From Terracoccus luteus (GTDB lineage: Bacteria; Actinomycetota; Actinomycetes; Actinomycetales; Dermatophilaceae), in NCBI RefSeq assembly GCF_003635045.1, contig NZ_RBXT01000001.1:1922001-1986000 (forward strand): a DNA stretch of 64,000 bases. Reading direction: 5' to 3'. Shown here in pieces: positions 1 to 8,540 of this stretch. The notes beneath the pieces were generated by a model. It had not been told where the DNA came from, searched no databases, and saw only the letters and a list, made by a program, of their open reading frames with translations. Within the stretch, counting starts at the first letter, position 1. Each line of letters starts with the position of its first letter. A program made the position numbers and the translations under genes.

Positions 1-191
1 ACCGGCGTGACGAAGTACGCGACCGACAGCAGCAGGGCGACGTCACCGCGACTGTCGGGGCCGAGCGAGCGGGCCATGAGCAGGTTGACGGCGAAGGCGA
101 CGCCGGCGGCGAGCACCGAGCTGGCCGACACGACCGCCCCGGCCCGCCCGAGGGTGGCCGAGAAGCCCGACCGCAGGCGCTGCAGCGGCAC
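1..191 (-). CDS. Flippase-like polysaccharide biosynthesis protein (N-terminal fragment)
   Basis: Only the first 63 codons lie in the window; the rest runs off the left edge. GTG start at 191 with a GAGGAG ribosome site five bases upstream (197-202). The visible peptide has a basic N-terminus, a hydrophobic segment, then MARSLGPDSRGDVALLLS. The ARxLGPxxRG pattern after the first membrane segment is typical of Wzx/MATE-type O-antigen or teichoic-acid flippases, which move lipid-linked glycans across the membrane. Transcribed away from the aquaporin gene. The family call rests on this short N-terminal pattern only. Confidence 0.62.
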   Translation of the reverse strand, partial: MPLQRLRSGFSATLGRAGAVVSASSVLAAGVAFAVNLLMARSLGPDSRGDVALLLSVAYFVTP

Positions 192-401
192 GACGACTCC
201 TCACGCTTTTCCCGTTATGTCCGACCTGCGGAAACGGTAGTGCACGAAGGCTCGGCTCGCCCGCCGGGACGCGCAGGGCGGTTCGTGCAGGGCGGTGCAT
301 GCGGCCCCCGGGGCGCGTCCGGCCGACCCGCGGGCGAGCGGTCCAGTACGCTGCCGAGCGAGCACGGACCCCGGCTCGTTCGCACACCGCGGAGGCGACC
401 T

Positions 402-1217
402 GTGTACACCCCCAAGCTGACCTCGCGCCTCGCCGTAGAGGCCCTGGGCACCTTCTGGCTCGTCTTCATCGGCTGCGGGTCGGCGATCTTCGGCGCGAAG
501 TTCGTCACCCAGTCGCTCTCGGACCCGGCGCCGGTGCAGCTCGGCATCGGCCACCTCGGGGTGGCCATCGCCTTCGGCCTCGCCGTCACGACGATGGCGT
601 ACGGCATCGGGCACGTCTCCGGGGCCCACTTCAACCCGGCGGTCACGATCGGCGTCGCGGCGGCCAAGCGGTTCCCGTGGAAGGACGTGCCGCTCTACGT
701 CGTCGCCCAGCTCGTGGGTGGGCTGCTGGCCGGCGGTGCCCTCGCCGGGGTGCTGTCGTCGACGGGGCTGCCGGTCACGGGCAACCTCGCGGCCAACGGC
801 TTCGGTGAGCACTCCCCCGGCGGATTCGCCCTGGGCGCAGTACTGCTCGTCGAGGCGCTCGTCACCGCATTCTTCGTCTACATCGTGCTCGGCGTGACGA
901 AGGCCGACGCCCCGGTCGGCTTCGCGCCGCTCGCCATCGGGTTCGGCCTGCTGCTCGCACACCTCATCGCCATCCCGGTGAGCAACGCCTCGGTCAACCC
1001 GGCCCGCTCGACCGCGGTCGCCTTCTTCAACGGCGAGGGCGCCCCGGGCCAGCTGTGGGCGTTCTGGGTCGCGCCGGTCGTGGGCGCCCTCATCGCCGGC
1101 TCGACGTTCTCGTTCATCACCGGCGAGGACAAGGCCGAGCTCGACATCGACGGCACCACCTCGGATGCCGGGAACGCCGAGCTCGACGCGGAGGGTCGCC
1201 CCGTCCTCGACTCGTGA
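402..1217 (+). CDS. aqpZ: Aquaporin Z-type water channel
   Basis: Membrane channel of 271 residues, slightly longer than E. coli AqpZ (231). Both NPA boxes are present, HFNPAVTIG in the first half and SVNPARSTAVA in the second, together with the family opening EALGTFWLVFIGCGSA. The hydrophobic pattern fits six membrane helices; the last 30 or so residues are an acidic cytoplasmic tail. The GTG at 402 was chosen because GGAGG lies at 391-395 with a six-base spacer and family homology begins there; the longer open frame upstream has no homology. Role: rapid osmotic water flow, with glycerol transport less likely. No obvious operon partner. Confidence 0.93.
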   Translation: MYTPKLTSRLAVEALGTFWLVFIGCGSAIFGAKFVTQSLSDPAPVQLGIGHLGVAIAFGLAVTTMAYGIGHVSGAHFNPAVTIGVAAAKRFPWKDVPLYVVAQLVGGLLAGGALAGVLSSTGLPVTGNLAANGFGEHSPGGFALGAVLLVEALVTAFFVYIVLGVTKADAPVGFAPLAIGFGLLLAHLIAIPVSNASVNPARSTAVAFFNGEGAPGQLWAFWVAPVVGALIAGSTFSFITGEDKAELDIDGTTSDAGNAELDAEGRPVLDS

Positions 1218-1242
1218 CACCCTGAGGGCTTCATCCGGCCGT

Positions 1243-1263
1243 TATGAAGGTAATATCTTCATA
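1243..1263 (+). promoter_or_regulatory. satD promoter with overlapping inverted repeat
   Basis: A strikingly AT-rich island. TATGAAG (1243-1249) and CTTCATA (1257-1263) form a perfect 7-bp inverted repeat around a 7-base centre. A -10-like TAATAT lies at 1251-1256, six bases before the ATG at 1263, so the transcript is probably leaderless. The dyad covers the -10 and the start site, where a repressor would block transcription; autoregulation by SatD is an inference. Confidence 0.7.
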
Positions 1264-1949
1264 TGAGCCAGAAGAAGACTCAGGCTTCACCACCCGGGGT
1301 GACCGACCCGCACGGGGCGGACGACGTCGTGCTCATCGGCGACGTGGTCGCGTCGCGCCGGGCGCCCGACCGGCTCGCCCTGCACGACACGCTCGCCCGG
1401 GTGATCGACCACGTCAACGGCGACGTGACGGCGCTGGACCCCCTCGTCGTCACGGTCGGCGACGAGTTCCAGGGCCGCTTCGCCACTCTCGGCTCCGCCC
1501 TGGCGGCGTGCTTCGGCCTGCGCCTGCGGCTCGCCCCCGACGTCGACGTCCGCTTCGGCCTCGGCCGCGGTGCCACCCAGACGCTCGACGCGCGGCACGG
1601 CATCCACGACGGTCCGGCGTACTGGGCGGCGCGCTCCGCCATCGAGCGCACGAAGGAGCGGGCCTCGCGCGCGCAGACGCGCACGGCACGCACGACGTAC
1701 GAGCCGCCAGAGGGGGACGCACTCGGCGTGGGGGTCGCCGTGCAGTCGGCCCTCGACTGTCTGGACCTCGTGGTTGGCTCTCTCTCGACACAGTCGACGA
1801 CCATCCTCGGGGGGCTCATGGACGGGCGCACGCAGCACGAGATCGCCGCCGACCTGGCCGTCTCGCCCTCCGCCGTGTCGCAGCGGGTGCGCCGCGACGG
1901 GCTCGGCGTCGCCGTCGACACGATGACCTCCCTGAGCCGGATGCCGTGA
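1263..1949 (+). CDS. SatD family protein with C-terminal helix-turn-helix
   Basis: 228 residues. After a short polar N-terminus comes VVLIGDVVASRR, the hallmark opening of SatD family proteins, followed by a conserved TVGDEFQGRF segment and RFGLGRG. The C-terminal ~50 residues (TILGGLMDGRTQHEIAADL, then SPSAVSQRVRRDG) look like a sigma-70 region-4/LuxR-type helix-turn-helix. The biochemical role of SatD is poorly defined; a DNA-binding regulator is inferred from the C-terminus and from the palindrome over its own start. The membrane protein gene begins 11 bases downstream, so the two are probably one operon. Confidence 0.82.
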   Translation: MSQKKTQASPPGVTDPHGADDVVLIGDVVASRRAPDRLALHDTLARVIDHVNGDVTALDPLVVTVGDEFQGRFATLGSALAACFGLRLRLAPDVDVRFGLGRGATQTLDARHGIHDGPAYWAARSAIERTKERASRAQTRTARTTYEPPEGDALGVGVAVQSALDCLDLVVGSLSTQSTTILGGLMDGRTQHEIAADLAVSPSAVSQRVRRDGLGVAVDTMTSLSRMP

Positions 1950-1959
1950 GGCCGGCACC

Positions 1960-2778
1960 GTGACCTGGCTCGCCATCGTGCTGCTCGGGGCAGGGGTCGC
2001 CGACCTCGTTCGCTCCTCGGTCGGGCGCCGGGGCCGCGTCGCGGCCCACGTGGCCGCGCCCGTCACCGTGGCCCTCGCCGCGGTGCTCACCGACGTCGAC
2101 GGCTGGGCCGACGTGCTCGCCCTCGCCGTCGGGGCGGCCGGGCTCGCCGCCTGGACCGAGCTGTCGCGTCGGGCGCAGCGCACCGGCCTGCAGGCGGTCG
2201 GGGCACTGGCCTCCCTGCTCGCCACCCTCGCGGTGCTCGTCGCGTTCTCGGGGGCCGCGTCGACGGCGGCCGGTCCGCTGCAGCGCTGGCTCTACTGGGC
2301 CGACCTGCCGGGCGCACCGGCTTCGGCCGGACGGGTGCTGCTCGTGGCCGCCCTCGTCCTGTTCAACGTCGCCACCGCCAACGTCATCGTGCGGCTCGTC
2401 CTGCTCGCCATCGGTGCGCTGCGACCCGACCAGGTCGCGGCACCTCACGGGCGGGCCCCGCAGTCGGGCTCGCAGTCGGGCCCGCAGGCCGCCGACCGGC
2501 TCAAGGGCGGCCGGCTGCTCGGGCCGATGGAGCGCCTCGTCATCCTGGGCCTCGGCCTCGCCGGCGAGTTCGGGGCCGCGGGTCTCGTCATCGCGGCGAA
2601 GGGGCTGCTCCGTTTCCCCGAGCTGCAGGCATCGGGCCGGGCGAGCCTCTCCGGGCCGACCGGGGGCAGCCGCGGAGGCCCCGTCGGCATCGACGACGTC
2701 ACCGAGTACTTCCTCGTCGGCAGCTTCGTCAGCTGGCTGCTCGCCCTGCTCACCCTGGCGCTCTCGGTCGCCTCCTGA
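1960..2778 (+). CDS. SatD-associated membrane protein
   Basis: 272 residues, GTG start 11 bases after the satD stop, so presumably co-transcribed. The first 145 residues are almost entirely hydrophobic segments. A Ser/Gln/Gly-rich linker follows, then a C-terminal block (LLGPMERLVILGLGLAGEF, AAKGLLRFPEL, then EYFLVGSFVSWLLAL). This 'ER–aaK–RF–EYxLvGtxxS' pattern is what I recall from membrane proteins encoded beside SatD, some annotated DUF3307; the N-terminal half does not clearly match DUF3307. Function unknown. Confidence 0.75.
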   Translation: MTWLAIVLLGAGVADLVRSSVGRRGRVAAHVAAPVTVALAAVLTDVDGWADVLALAVGAAGLAAWTELSRRAQRTGLQAVGALASLLATLAVLVAFSGAASTAAGPLQRWLYWADLPGAPASAGRVLLVAALVLFNVATANVIVRLVLLAIGALRPDQVAAPHGRAPQSGSQSGPQAADRLKGGRLLGPMERLVILGLGLAGEFGAAGLVIAAKGLLRFPELQASGRASLSGPTGGSRGGPVGIDDVTEYFLVGSFVSWLLALLTLALSVAS

Positions 2779-2842
2779 GGTCGCAGCGCCCACTGATAGC
2801 GTCGGATCGACCAGCGTCCCACCGATGTGAAGGGCCTCAACC

Positions 2843-3844
2843 GTGAGCACAACCCCGTCCGCCGCCCCCGTGAAGGTCGCCGTCACCGGCGCTGCCGGCC
2901 AGATCGGCTACAGCCTGCTGTTCCGCATCGCGAGCGGCGCCCTGCTCGGCCCCGACACCCCGGTCGAGCTGCGGCTGCTCGAGATCACGCCGGCCCTCAA
3001 GACGCTCGAGGGCGTCGTCATGGAGCTCGACGACTGCGCGTTCCCGACGCTCACCAAGGTCGAGATCGGCGACGACCCGACGAAGGTGTTCGACGGCGTC
3101 AACCACGCCCTGCTCGTCGGCGCCCGTCCGCGCGGCCCGGGCATGGAGCGCGGCGACCTGCTCGAGGCCAACGGCGGCATCTTCGCCCCGCAGGGCAAGG
3201 CCCTCAACGAGGTCGCGGCCGACGACGTGCACATCACGGTCACCGGCAACCCGGCGAACACCAACGCCCTCATCGCCATGAGCAACGCGCCCGACATCCC
3301 CACCGAGCAGTTCTCGGCCCTGACGCGCCTGGACCACAACCGCGCCATCAGCCAGCTCGCCGCCAGGCTCGGCGTGCCGGTCACCGACATCACCAAGATG
3401 ACGATCTGGGGCAACCACTCGGCCACCCAGTACCCCGACCTCTTCCACGCCGAGGTCGCGGGCCGCAACGCCGCCGAGGCCGTGGGTGACCAGGACTGGC
3501 TCGAGAACACCTTCATCCCGACGGTCGCCAAGCGCGGCGCCGCCATCATCGAGGCCCGTGGCGCCAGCTCGGCCGCCTCCGCCGCCTCCGCCACCATCGA
3601 CCACGCCCGCACCTGGGTGCAGGGCACGCACGAGGGCGACTGGGTCTCGATGGCCGTGCGGTCCGACGGTTCCTACGGCGTCGAGGAGGGTCTCATCTCG
3701 AGCTTCCCCGTCACCGTCGAGGGCGGCCGCTGGAGCATCGTGCAGGGTCTCGACATCGACGACTTCTCGCGCGCCCGCATCGACGCCTCCGTCAAGGAGC
3801 TCGCCGAGGAGCGCGACGCCGTCAAGGGCCTCGGTCTCATCTGA
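2843..3844 (+). CDS. mdh: Malate dehydrogenase
   Basis: 333 residues, full length for the cytosolic-type, NAD-dependent enzyme that interconverts malate and oxaloacetate in the TCA cycle. Visible features: nucleotide-binding [16 protein letters not shown] near the N-terminus, substrate-binding Arg in [22 protein letters not shown], and the catalytic His in [15 protein letters not shown] start at 2843 with GAAGGG at 2829-2834. Followed by a strong UUCG-capped terminator. It faces folD and DUF3017, a grouping often seen in actinobacteria. Confidence 0.97.
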   Translation: MSTTPSAAPVKVAVTGAAGQIGYSLLFRIASGALLGPDTPVELRLLEITPALKTLEGVVMELDDCAFPTLTKVEIGDDPTKVFDGVNHALLVGARPRGPGMERGDLLEANGGIFAPQGKALNEVAADDVHITVTGNPANTNALIAMSNAPDIPTEQFSALTRLDHNRAISQLAARLGVPVTDITKMTIWGNHSATQYPDLFHAEVAGRNAAEAVGDQDWLENTFIPTVAKRGAAIIEARGASSAASAASATIDHARTWVQGTHEGDWVSMAVRSDGSYGVEEGLISSFPVTVEGGRWSIVQGLDIDDFSRARIDASVKELAEERDAVKGLGLI

Positions 3845-3885
3845 CGCCACAGACGCCACTGACGTCTCCGCGTCACGCGGTCACC

Positions 3886-3915
3886 GGCGCCGGTCACCTT
3901 CGGGTGGCCGGCGCC
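3886..3915 (+). terminator. Hairpin terminator after mdh
   Basis: A 13-bp stem (3886-3898 with 3903-3915, one G·U pair) closed by C(UUCG)G, the exceptionally stable tetraloop. It lies 42 bases after the mdh stop. No U-tract follows, as is common in high-GC actinobacteria. Confidence 0.85.
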
Positions 3916-3932
3916 GTCGCATGTCCGAGGGG

Positions 3933-3986
3933 CCGGATGCCGGGGAGTGGCCACGTGCGCGCACGACCGCGCCACCCGGCATCCGG
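3933..3986 (-). terminator. Inverted repeat of the CCGGATGCCGG motif, possible terminator of DUF3017 transcript
   Basis: CCGGATGCCGGG (3933-3944) and its exact complement (3975-3986) form a 12-bp stem around a 30-base loop, downstream of the DUF3017 stop on the minus strand. Both arms are copies of the window-wide 9-mer CGGATGCCG. Confidence 0.5.
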
Positions 3987-3998
3987 GGCCGTCGCGGT

Positions 3999-4057
3999 GA
4001 CCTCTCGACGGGGTCTGTCTGACCTCTCGACGGGGTCTGTCTGACCTCTCGACGGGA
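3999..4057. repeat. 22-bp tandem direct repeat, about 2.7 copies
   Basis: Two identical 22-bp units at 3999-4020 and 4021-4042 and a third truncated unit at 4043-4057, each beginning GACCTCTCGACGGG. The array ends exactly at the stop codon of the DUF3017 gene (minus strand, 4058-4060). Function unknown; probably replication slippage. Confidence 0.9.
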
Positions 4058-4384
4058 TCAGGGGGTGGGAAGGCCGGTGCGGCCGGCGGGGCGGTCGGCG
4101 CCGCCCGGCTCGAGGTTGACGGTGGCCGAGGCGACGAGCACCCCGATGCCGAGGGCGAGCAGCACGACGACGTCGAGCGCCCGCGAGCGCACCGTGAGGC
4201 CTCCCGCCCGCCGCGCCGGGCGCGCGAAGAGGCGCACGACGGCCGCGACGACGAAGGCGGCGAAGACGACCTGCCCACCGACGCGGATGTGTCCCAGGCC
4301 GATCGCGGCGACACCGGCCGCGACGACGAGCGCCACGAGCCACCAGACCCCGAGCACGACGAAGCCGCTCCCCCGCCACCTCAT
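4058..4384 (-). CDS. DUF3017 family small membrane protein
   Basis: 108 residues with about three hydrophobic segments (near 7-30, 37-52 and 70-88) separated by Arg-rich stretches. DUF3017 proteins are small actinobacterial membrane proteins of unknown function typically encoded between folD and mdh, exactly as here. Starts 39 bases after the folD stop on the same strand, so co-transcription is likely. Confidence 0.85.
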   Translation of the reverse strand: MRWRGSGFVVLGVWWLVALVVAAGVAAIGLGHIRVGGQVVFAAFVVAAVVRLFARPARRAGGLTVRSRALDVVVLLALGIGVLVASATVNLEPGGADRPAGRTGLPTP

Positions 4385-4423
4385 GAGGGCCGGGCCTGCC
4401 GCCGGGCGGTGGGGCGTGTCACG

Positions 4424-5284
4424 TCAGGCCGCGTCGGCGGCGGCCGCCCGCGCCTCGGCGGCGGCGACGATGTTGGTCAGGAGCATGGCGCGGGTCATCG
4501 GCCCCACGCCGCCGGGGTTGGGGCTGACCCAGCCGGCGACCTCGGCGACGTCGGCGGCCACGTCACCGGCGATCGCGCCGTCGACGCGGCTGACCCCGAC
4601 GTCGAGCACGGCGGCGCCGGGCTTGACCATGTCGGCGGTGATGACGTTCGGCACCCCGGCGGCGGCGACGACGACGTCGGCGCGCCTCACCTCGGCGGCG
4701 AGGTCCTTCGTGCCGGTGTGGCACAGGGTCACCGTCGCGTTCTCGCTGCGACGGGTGAGGATGAGCCCGAGCGGGCGCCCGACGGTGAGGCCGCGGCCGA
4801 CGACGACCACCCTGGCGCCGTCGAGCGGCACGCCGTGGTGGCGCAGCAGCTCGACGCAGCCCATCGGGGTGCACGGCAACGGGGCGGGGCGGCCGAGCAC
4901 GAGCCAGCCGAGGTTCATCGGGTGCAGGCCGTCGACGTCCTTCTCCGGCAGCACCCGCGAGAGCAGTGCCATCTCGTCGAGGCCGGTGGGCTGCTGCACG
5001 AGGAAGCCGGTGCACGCGGGGTCCGCGTTGAGCTCGTCGATGACGGCCTCGACCTCGGCCTGCGTGGCCGTCGCGGGCAGGTCGCGGCGCAGGCTCGTGA
5101 TGCCGAGGTCGGCACAGTCACGGTGCTTCGCCCCGACGTACCAGTGGCTGCCGGGGTCGTCACCGACCAGCACGGTGCCGAGACCGGGGGTGACGCCTCG
5201 GGCGGTGAGCGCCTCGACCCGGGCTCGGAGATCGGTCTTGATGCTGGCGAGCGTCGCCTTGCCGTCGAGGATCTGTGCCGTCAC
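4424..5284 (-). CDS. folD: Bifunctional methylene-tetrahydrofolate dehydrogenase / methenyl-THF cyclohydrolase
   Basis: 286 residues, the usual FolD length. It interconverts 5,10-methylene-THF and 10-formyl-THF and so supplies the formyl donor used by PurN and PurH elsewhere in this window. Signature elements: YVGAKHRDC with the catalytic Lys, [19 protein letters not shown] (nucleotide binding) and PGGVGPMT near the C-terminus. GTG 5284 is preferred over an ATG nine bases upstream because a CAGGAT -10 lies seven bases before it, giving a leaderless start, and homology begins there. Confidence 0.96.
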   Translation of the reverse strand: MTAQILDGKATLASIKTDLRARVEALTARGVTPGLGTVLVGDDPGSHWYVGAKHRDCADLGITSLRRDLPATATQAEVEAVIDELNADPACTGFLVQQPTGLDEMALLSRVLPEKDVDGLHPMNLGWLVLGRPAPLPCTPMGCVELLRHHGVPLDGARVVVVGRGLTVGRPLGLILTRRSENATVTLCHTGTKDLAAEVRRADVVVAAAGVPNVITADMVKPGAAVLDVGVSRVDGAIAGDVAADVAEVAGWVSPNPGGVGPMTRAMLLTNIVAAAEARAAAADAA

Positions 5285-5291
5285 GCGCCAC

Positions 5292-5297
5292 ATCCTG
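5292..5297 (-). promoter_or_regulatory. folD -10 element
   Basis: CAGGAT on the minus strand, seven bases before GTG 5284: the leaderless spacing seen at many genes here. Confidence 0.5.
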
Positions 5298-5349
5298 CCA
5301 CCCGGCCGCACCCGGGCGTCGGCGCCGCCCGCGGACGGACGGGCGGGGG

Positions 5350-6630
5350 TCAGGAGGCGTCGGGCGCGGGCACGCCGGCGAGCTCGGACAGGTCGGCGTC
5401 GGGGTCTGCGAGCCGCTCGCGGTCGACCGGGGTGCGGTCGCGGACGAGGGCCTGCACGGCATCCATCGTGTCCCAGACGTTGACGTGCATGCCGGCGAGC
5501 ACCCGCACGCGGCCGTCCGCACCTTCGGCGGGGACGACCCAGAACGCCATGAACTCGTCGGTCGACGGCTCGCCGCGCAGCACGACCTCGGGGTCGACGT
5601 CGGCCGGCACGTACCCGGCGTACTCGAGTCCGGCGTCGTACTGGTCGGAGTAGAAGAAGGGGATGGGGTCGTAGGCCTCGTCGCTGCCCGCCATCGACCG
5701 GCCGGCCGCGTAGCCGCCGTCGTGGGCGTTGGCCCAGTGCTCCACGCGCACGTGGGTGTCGAGGGCCGTGCTGCGCCAGCTCGCGACGTCGCCGGCGGCG
5801 AGGACGCCGTCGGCCGAGGTGTGCAGGTGCTCGTCGGTGCGGATGCCGTCGTCGACCGTGATGCCGGCGCCCTCGGCGAGTCCGGTGTTGGGGGTGATGC
5901 CGACGCCGACGACCACGACGTCGGCGGGCAGGGTCTCTCCCCCCTCGAGCACGACGCCCTCCGCCTTCGTGTCGCCCGTGATGCGCTCGACGCCGGTGTC
6001 AAGACGCAGGGTGACCCCGTGCCGGCGGTGCAGGTCGGCGAACCAGCCGCCCACCTGCTCCCCCACGACCCGCACGAGGGGTGCGGCCTGCGGTTCCACG
6101 ACGGTGACGGAGCAGCCGGCCTCGCTCGCGGCGGCGGCCACCTCGAGACCGATCCAGCCGGCCCCGACGACGACGACCCGCGCCCCGTCGGTGAGGCGCT
6201 CGCGCAGCGCCGACGACTCCCCCTTCTCCCGCAGGTAGAGCACGCCGTCGAGCTCGGCGCCGGGCACCTCGAGGGCCCGCGCCGAGCTGCCGGTGGCGAG
6301 CAGTAGCCGGTCGAAGGCCACCTGCTCGCCGCTGCGGAGCGTGACGGTGCGCGCGGCGGCGTCGAGCGAGGTGGCGGGGTCCCCGACGTGCAGCTGCACG
6401 TGCTGCTCGTCGTACCAACCACGGTCGTGCGGGTAGACGGAGTCGGGCTCGTCGTCGCCCTTGAGGACACCCTTGGACAGCGGCGGTCGCTCGTAGGGGA
6501 TCTCGTCCTCCTCGGTGACGAGGACGATCGGGCCGCGCTCGTCGATGCTGCGGACCCCTTCGACGGCGCGGGAGGCGGCGAGGCCACCCCCGACGATGAC
6601 GTACCGGCGTTGGCTCTCGTCCGTGCTCAT
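5350..6630 (-). CDS. FAD-dependent NAD(P)H oxidoreductase (ferredoxin-reductase type)
   Basis: 426 residues. FAD dinucleotide fold at the N-terminus ([18 protein letters not shown]), [14 protein letters not shown] typical of rhodocoxin/putidaredoxin reductases and AIF-like proteins, a second NAD-binding fold ([21 protein letters not shown]), and the FAD-contact motif [11 protein letters not shown]. The C-terminal ~90 residues match the reductase C-terminal domain. Likely passes electrons from NAD(P)H to an unidentified ferredoxin or quinone; none is encoded nearby. ATG 6630 chosen because homology begins there with a GAGGG site upstream. Lies 58 bases downstream of a MarR gene on the same strand, suggesting co-regulation. 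Confidence 0.88.
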   Translation of the reverse strand: MSTDESQRRYVIVGGGLAASRAVEGVRSIDERGPIVLVTEEDEIPYERPPLSKGVLKGDDEPDSVYPHDRGWYDEQHVQLHVGDPATSLDAAARTVTLRSGEQVAFDRLLLATGSSARALEVPGAELDGVLYLREKGESSALRERLTDGARVVVVGAGWIGLEVAAAASEAGCSVTVVEPQAAPLVRVVGEQVGGWFADLHRRHGVTLRLDTGVERITGDTKAEGVVLEGGETLPADVVVVGVGITPNTGLAEGAGITVDDGIRTDEHLHTSADGVLAAGDVASWRSTALDTHVRVEHWANAHDGGYAAGRSMAGSDEAYDPIPFFYSDQYDAGLEYAGYVPADVDPEVVLRGEPSTDEFMAFWVVPAEGADGRVRVLAGMHVNVWDTMDAVQALVRDRTPVDRERLADPDADLSELAGVPAPDAS

Positions 6631-6688
6631 GCCACCACCCTCACACGGCCGGGGGTCCGCGTCGAGGGCATCGCCGGCGGCCCGGCGG

Positions 6689-7177
6689 TCAGAGCTCGAC
6701 GTCGCGGGCCAGCCGCCGCATGGTCTCGACCATGGCGTCGTAGCGCCGGGCTCCCACGTCGTCACGCAGCGCCTGCTCGGCGGCCGCGATGGCGCGCGTC
6801 ACCTCGGCACTCGCCGCCTCGCCGGCCGGGTTGCGTCGCACGAGACGGACGCGGGCGTCGGCGGGGTCGGTGACGCTCTCGACCAGGCCCATGCCCTCGA
6901 GCACGTCGACGAGCTGGCCCAACGCCTGCCGGGTCGTGCGGGCGCGGTCGGCGAGCTCGCTCGCCCGGAGGCCGTCCGGTGGGATGAGCTGTAGCAGCCG
7001 GGCACGGCGACCGGTGAGCCCGGCCAGGGCGGGGTCGGCCGCGACGCCCATCTCGTGGGCGAGCCGCCGGGACAGCGCCTCCGACCACCGAAACAGGTGG
7101 TCGGGCAGCGTCTCGTCGTGGTGTGCCCCACGGCCGTCCCGAGGGCTACGGCCCGAAACCCTCTTGCCGCCGCTCAC
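6689..7177 (-). CDS. MarR family transcriptional regulator
   Basis: 162 residues with a winged-helix core: LTGRRARLLQLIPPDG, then SELADRARTTRQALGQLVDVLEGMGLVES (recognition helix), then the wing DPADARVRLVRRN. MarR dimers bind palindromes and are usually released by small phenolic or oxidising ligands. GTG start at 7177 with a TAGGGT -10 six bases upstream (leaderless type). It faces the phosphotransferase gene; a perfect GGTAAAG/CTTTACC palindrome lies between them and is the likely operator. Confidence 0.9.
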   Translation of the reverse strand: MSGGKRVSGRSPRDGRGAHHDETLPDHLFRWSEALSRRLAHEMGVAADPALAGLTGRRARLLQLIPPDGLRASELADRARTTRQALGQLVDVLEGMGLVESVTDPADARVRLVRRNPAGEAASAEVTRAIAAAEQALRDDVGARRYDAMVETMRRLARDVEL

Positions 7178-7183
7178 CGGACC

Positions 7184-7189
7184 ACCCTA
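7184..7189 (-). promoter_or_regulatory. marR -10 element
   Basis: TAGGGT on the minus strand, six bases before GTG 7177, just downstream of the 7200-7216 palindrome. Confidence 0.6.
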
Positions 7190-7199
7190 ACCTCAAAGA

Positions 7200-7216
7200 G
7201 GTAAAGGTGCTTTACC
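7200..7216. promoter_or_regulatory. Probable MarR operator
   Basis: Perfect 7-bp inverted repeat GGTAAAG-GTG-CTTTACC between the divergent marR and phosphotransferase genes. It sits upstream of the marR -10, where bound repressor would block both directions. Assignment to the neighbouring MarR protein is by position. Confidence 0.7.
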
Positions 7217-7262
7217 ACCTGGCGGGGCGGCGCGAGACCGTCCGGCCGTGCGAGGAGGAGCC

Positions 7263-8486
7263 ATGACCGACGCCGACCCCTGGACCGCCCAGTCGCTGAC
7301 CGACGCCGTCGCTGACCGCGCCGCTCGCCACCTCGGGGTCGACCGGGCCCACGTGCACCTCACCCCGGTCGACTACGCGTGGGGCTCCCCCGCCACCGCC
7401 GGACTGTGGAAGGTCGAGGCGGCCGCGGAGGGCCTCGGCGCACAGCAGTCGCAGCCGGTCACCCGGTTCGCCAAGCTGCTGCGGCACCCACGGCACTGGC
7501 CGGGGCTGCGCACCATCCCGGAGGGGGGCGCTCGCGACTTCTTCCTCGAGCGCTTCCCCTGGCGGTTCGAGCTCGACATGGCGCTGTCGGGCATCGACGC
7601 CGTCATGCCACCGGGGTTGCGCACCCCCGTGCTGCACGACCAAGACCCCCTCGACGAGGATCACGTCCTGCTCTGGTGGGAGCTCGTCGACGAGCGTCCT
7701 GGACCCTGGTCGACAGCCGAGCTGGCTGACACCGCAGGCCTGCTCGGCCGGCTGGCTGCCCGGCGACGCGAGGGCGCCGCCGTCAACGCCGCCCTCCCGG
7801 AGGTGTGCCACCAGCTGCCGCGCGGCGCGGCCCTGCGCCTCTTCTCCGAGCCCCGGGTGCTGCTCTTCGCGCGCGCCGAGCTCGCCCCCGACGGGCCGTG
7901 GTCGCACCCGCTCGTGGTCGAGACCTTGCGCGACCTCGGCGACGACGGCCTGCGGGCCGAGCTGCTCGGCCTGGTCGACCTCGTCCCCGCCGTGCTCGAC
8001 GCCCTCGACGACCTGCCCCAGACCTACGCCCACGGCGACGCGAGCGTGCAGAACCTGCTGCGCTCCCGCGCCGGCGGCGACGTCGTCGTCATCGACTGGG
8101 GCTTCGGCTCGCTGCTCGCGGTCGGCTTCGACCTCGGCCAGCTGCTCGTCGGGCCGATGCACGCCGGCCTCACCTCGGCCGACGACGTTCCCGCCATCGA
8201 CGCCGCCATCCTGCCCGCCTACGTCGCCGGTCTCGGCGAGGAGGGCTGGACGGTGCCGACCCACCTCGTGCGCTTCGGCCACCTCGGCTCCCTCTTCGCG
8301 CGTTCGCTGTTCACGGCGCTGCCCGTCGACGCCCTCCCCGACCCGGCGGGCGGCACCGGCCGGGACGACGGGCACGCCGCGGCACGGGCCCTGCTGCGGG
8401 AGCGGCTGACGCTGACCCGCGCGATGCTCGACCTCACCCTGCCCGTGGTGCGCGAGCACCTCGCGGGTGTCACGAGCCGGTCGTGA
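7263..8486 (+). CDS. Phosphotransferase of the APH/choline-kinase superfamily
   Basis: 407 residues. The catalytic loop HGDASVQNLL (HGDxxxxN) and the metal-binding VIDWGFG place it in the aminoglycoside phosphotransferase/fructosamine-kinase-like fold. The N-terminal part is atypical, and I cannot name the substrate; sugar, amino-alcohol or antibiotic kinases all share this fold. ATG 7263 is preceded by GAGGAG at the right distance. Divergent from marR with the palindrome between them, so control by that MarR is a reasonable inference. Resistance should not be assumed. Confidence 0.82.
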   Translation: MTDADPWTAQSLTDAVADRAARHLGVDRAHVHLTPVDYAWGSPATAGLWKVEAAAEGLGAQQSQPVTRFAKLLRHPRHWPGLRTIPEGGARDFFLERFPWRFELDMALSGIDAVMPPGLRTPVLHDQDPLDEDHVLLWWELVDERPGPWSTAELADTAGLLGRLAARRREGAAVNAALPEVCHQLPRGAALRLFSEPRVLLFARAELAPDGPWSHPLVVETLRDLGDDGLRAELLGLVDLVPAVLDALDDLPQTYAHGDASVQNLLRSRAGGDVVVIDWGFGSLLAVGFDLGQLLVGPMHAGLTSADDVPAIDAAILPAYVAGLGEEGWTVPTHLVRFGHLGSLFARSLFTALPVDALPDPAGGTGRDDGHAAARALLRERLTLTRAMLDLTLPVVREHLAGVTSRS

Positions 8487-8540
8487 TCGCCTGGCCGCCG
8501 TTCGTCAGGGCCGTCGCCTCGGGCCGACCGGCCGGCGCGG

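Noticed and set aside
7263-8486. Aminoglycoside resistance gene
   Set aside because: The HGDxxxxN fold is shared by many metabolic kinases; no resistance-subfamily motif is visible.
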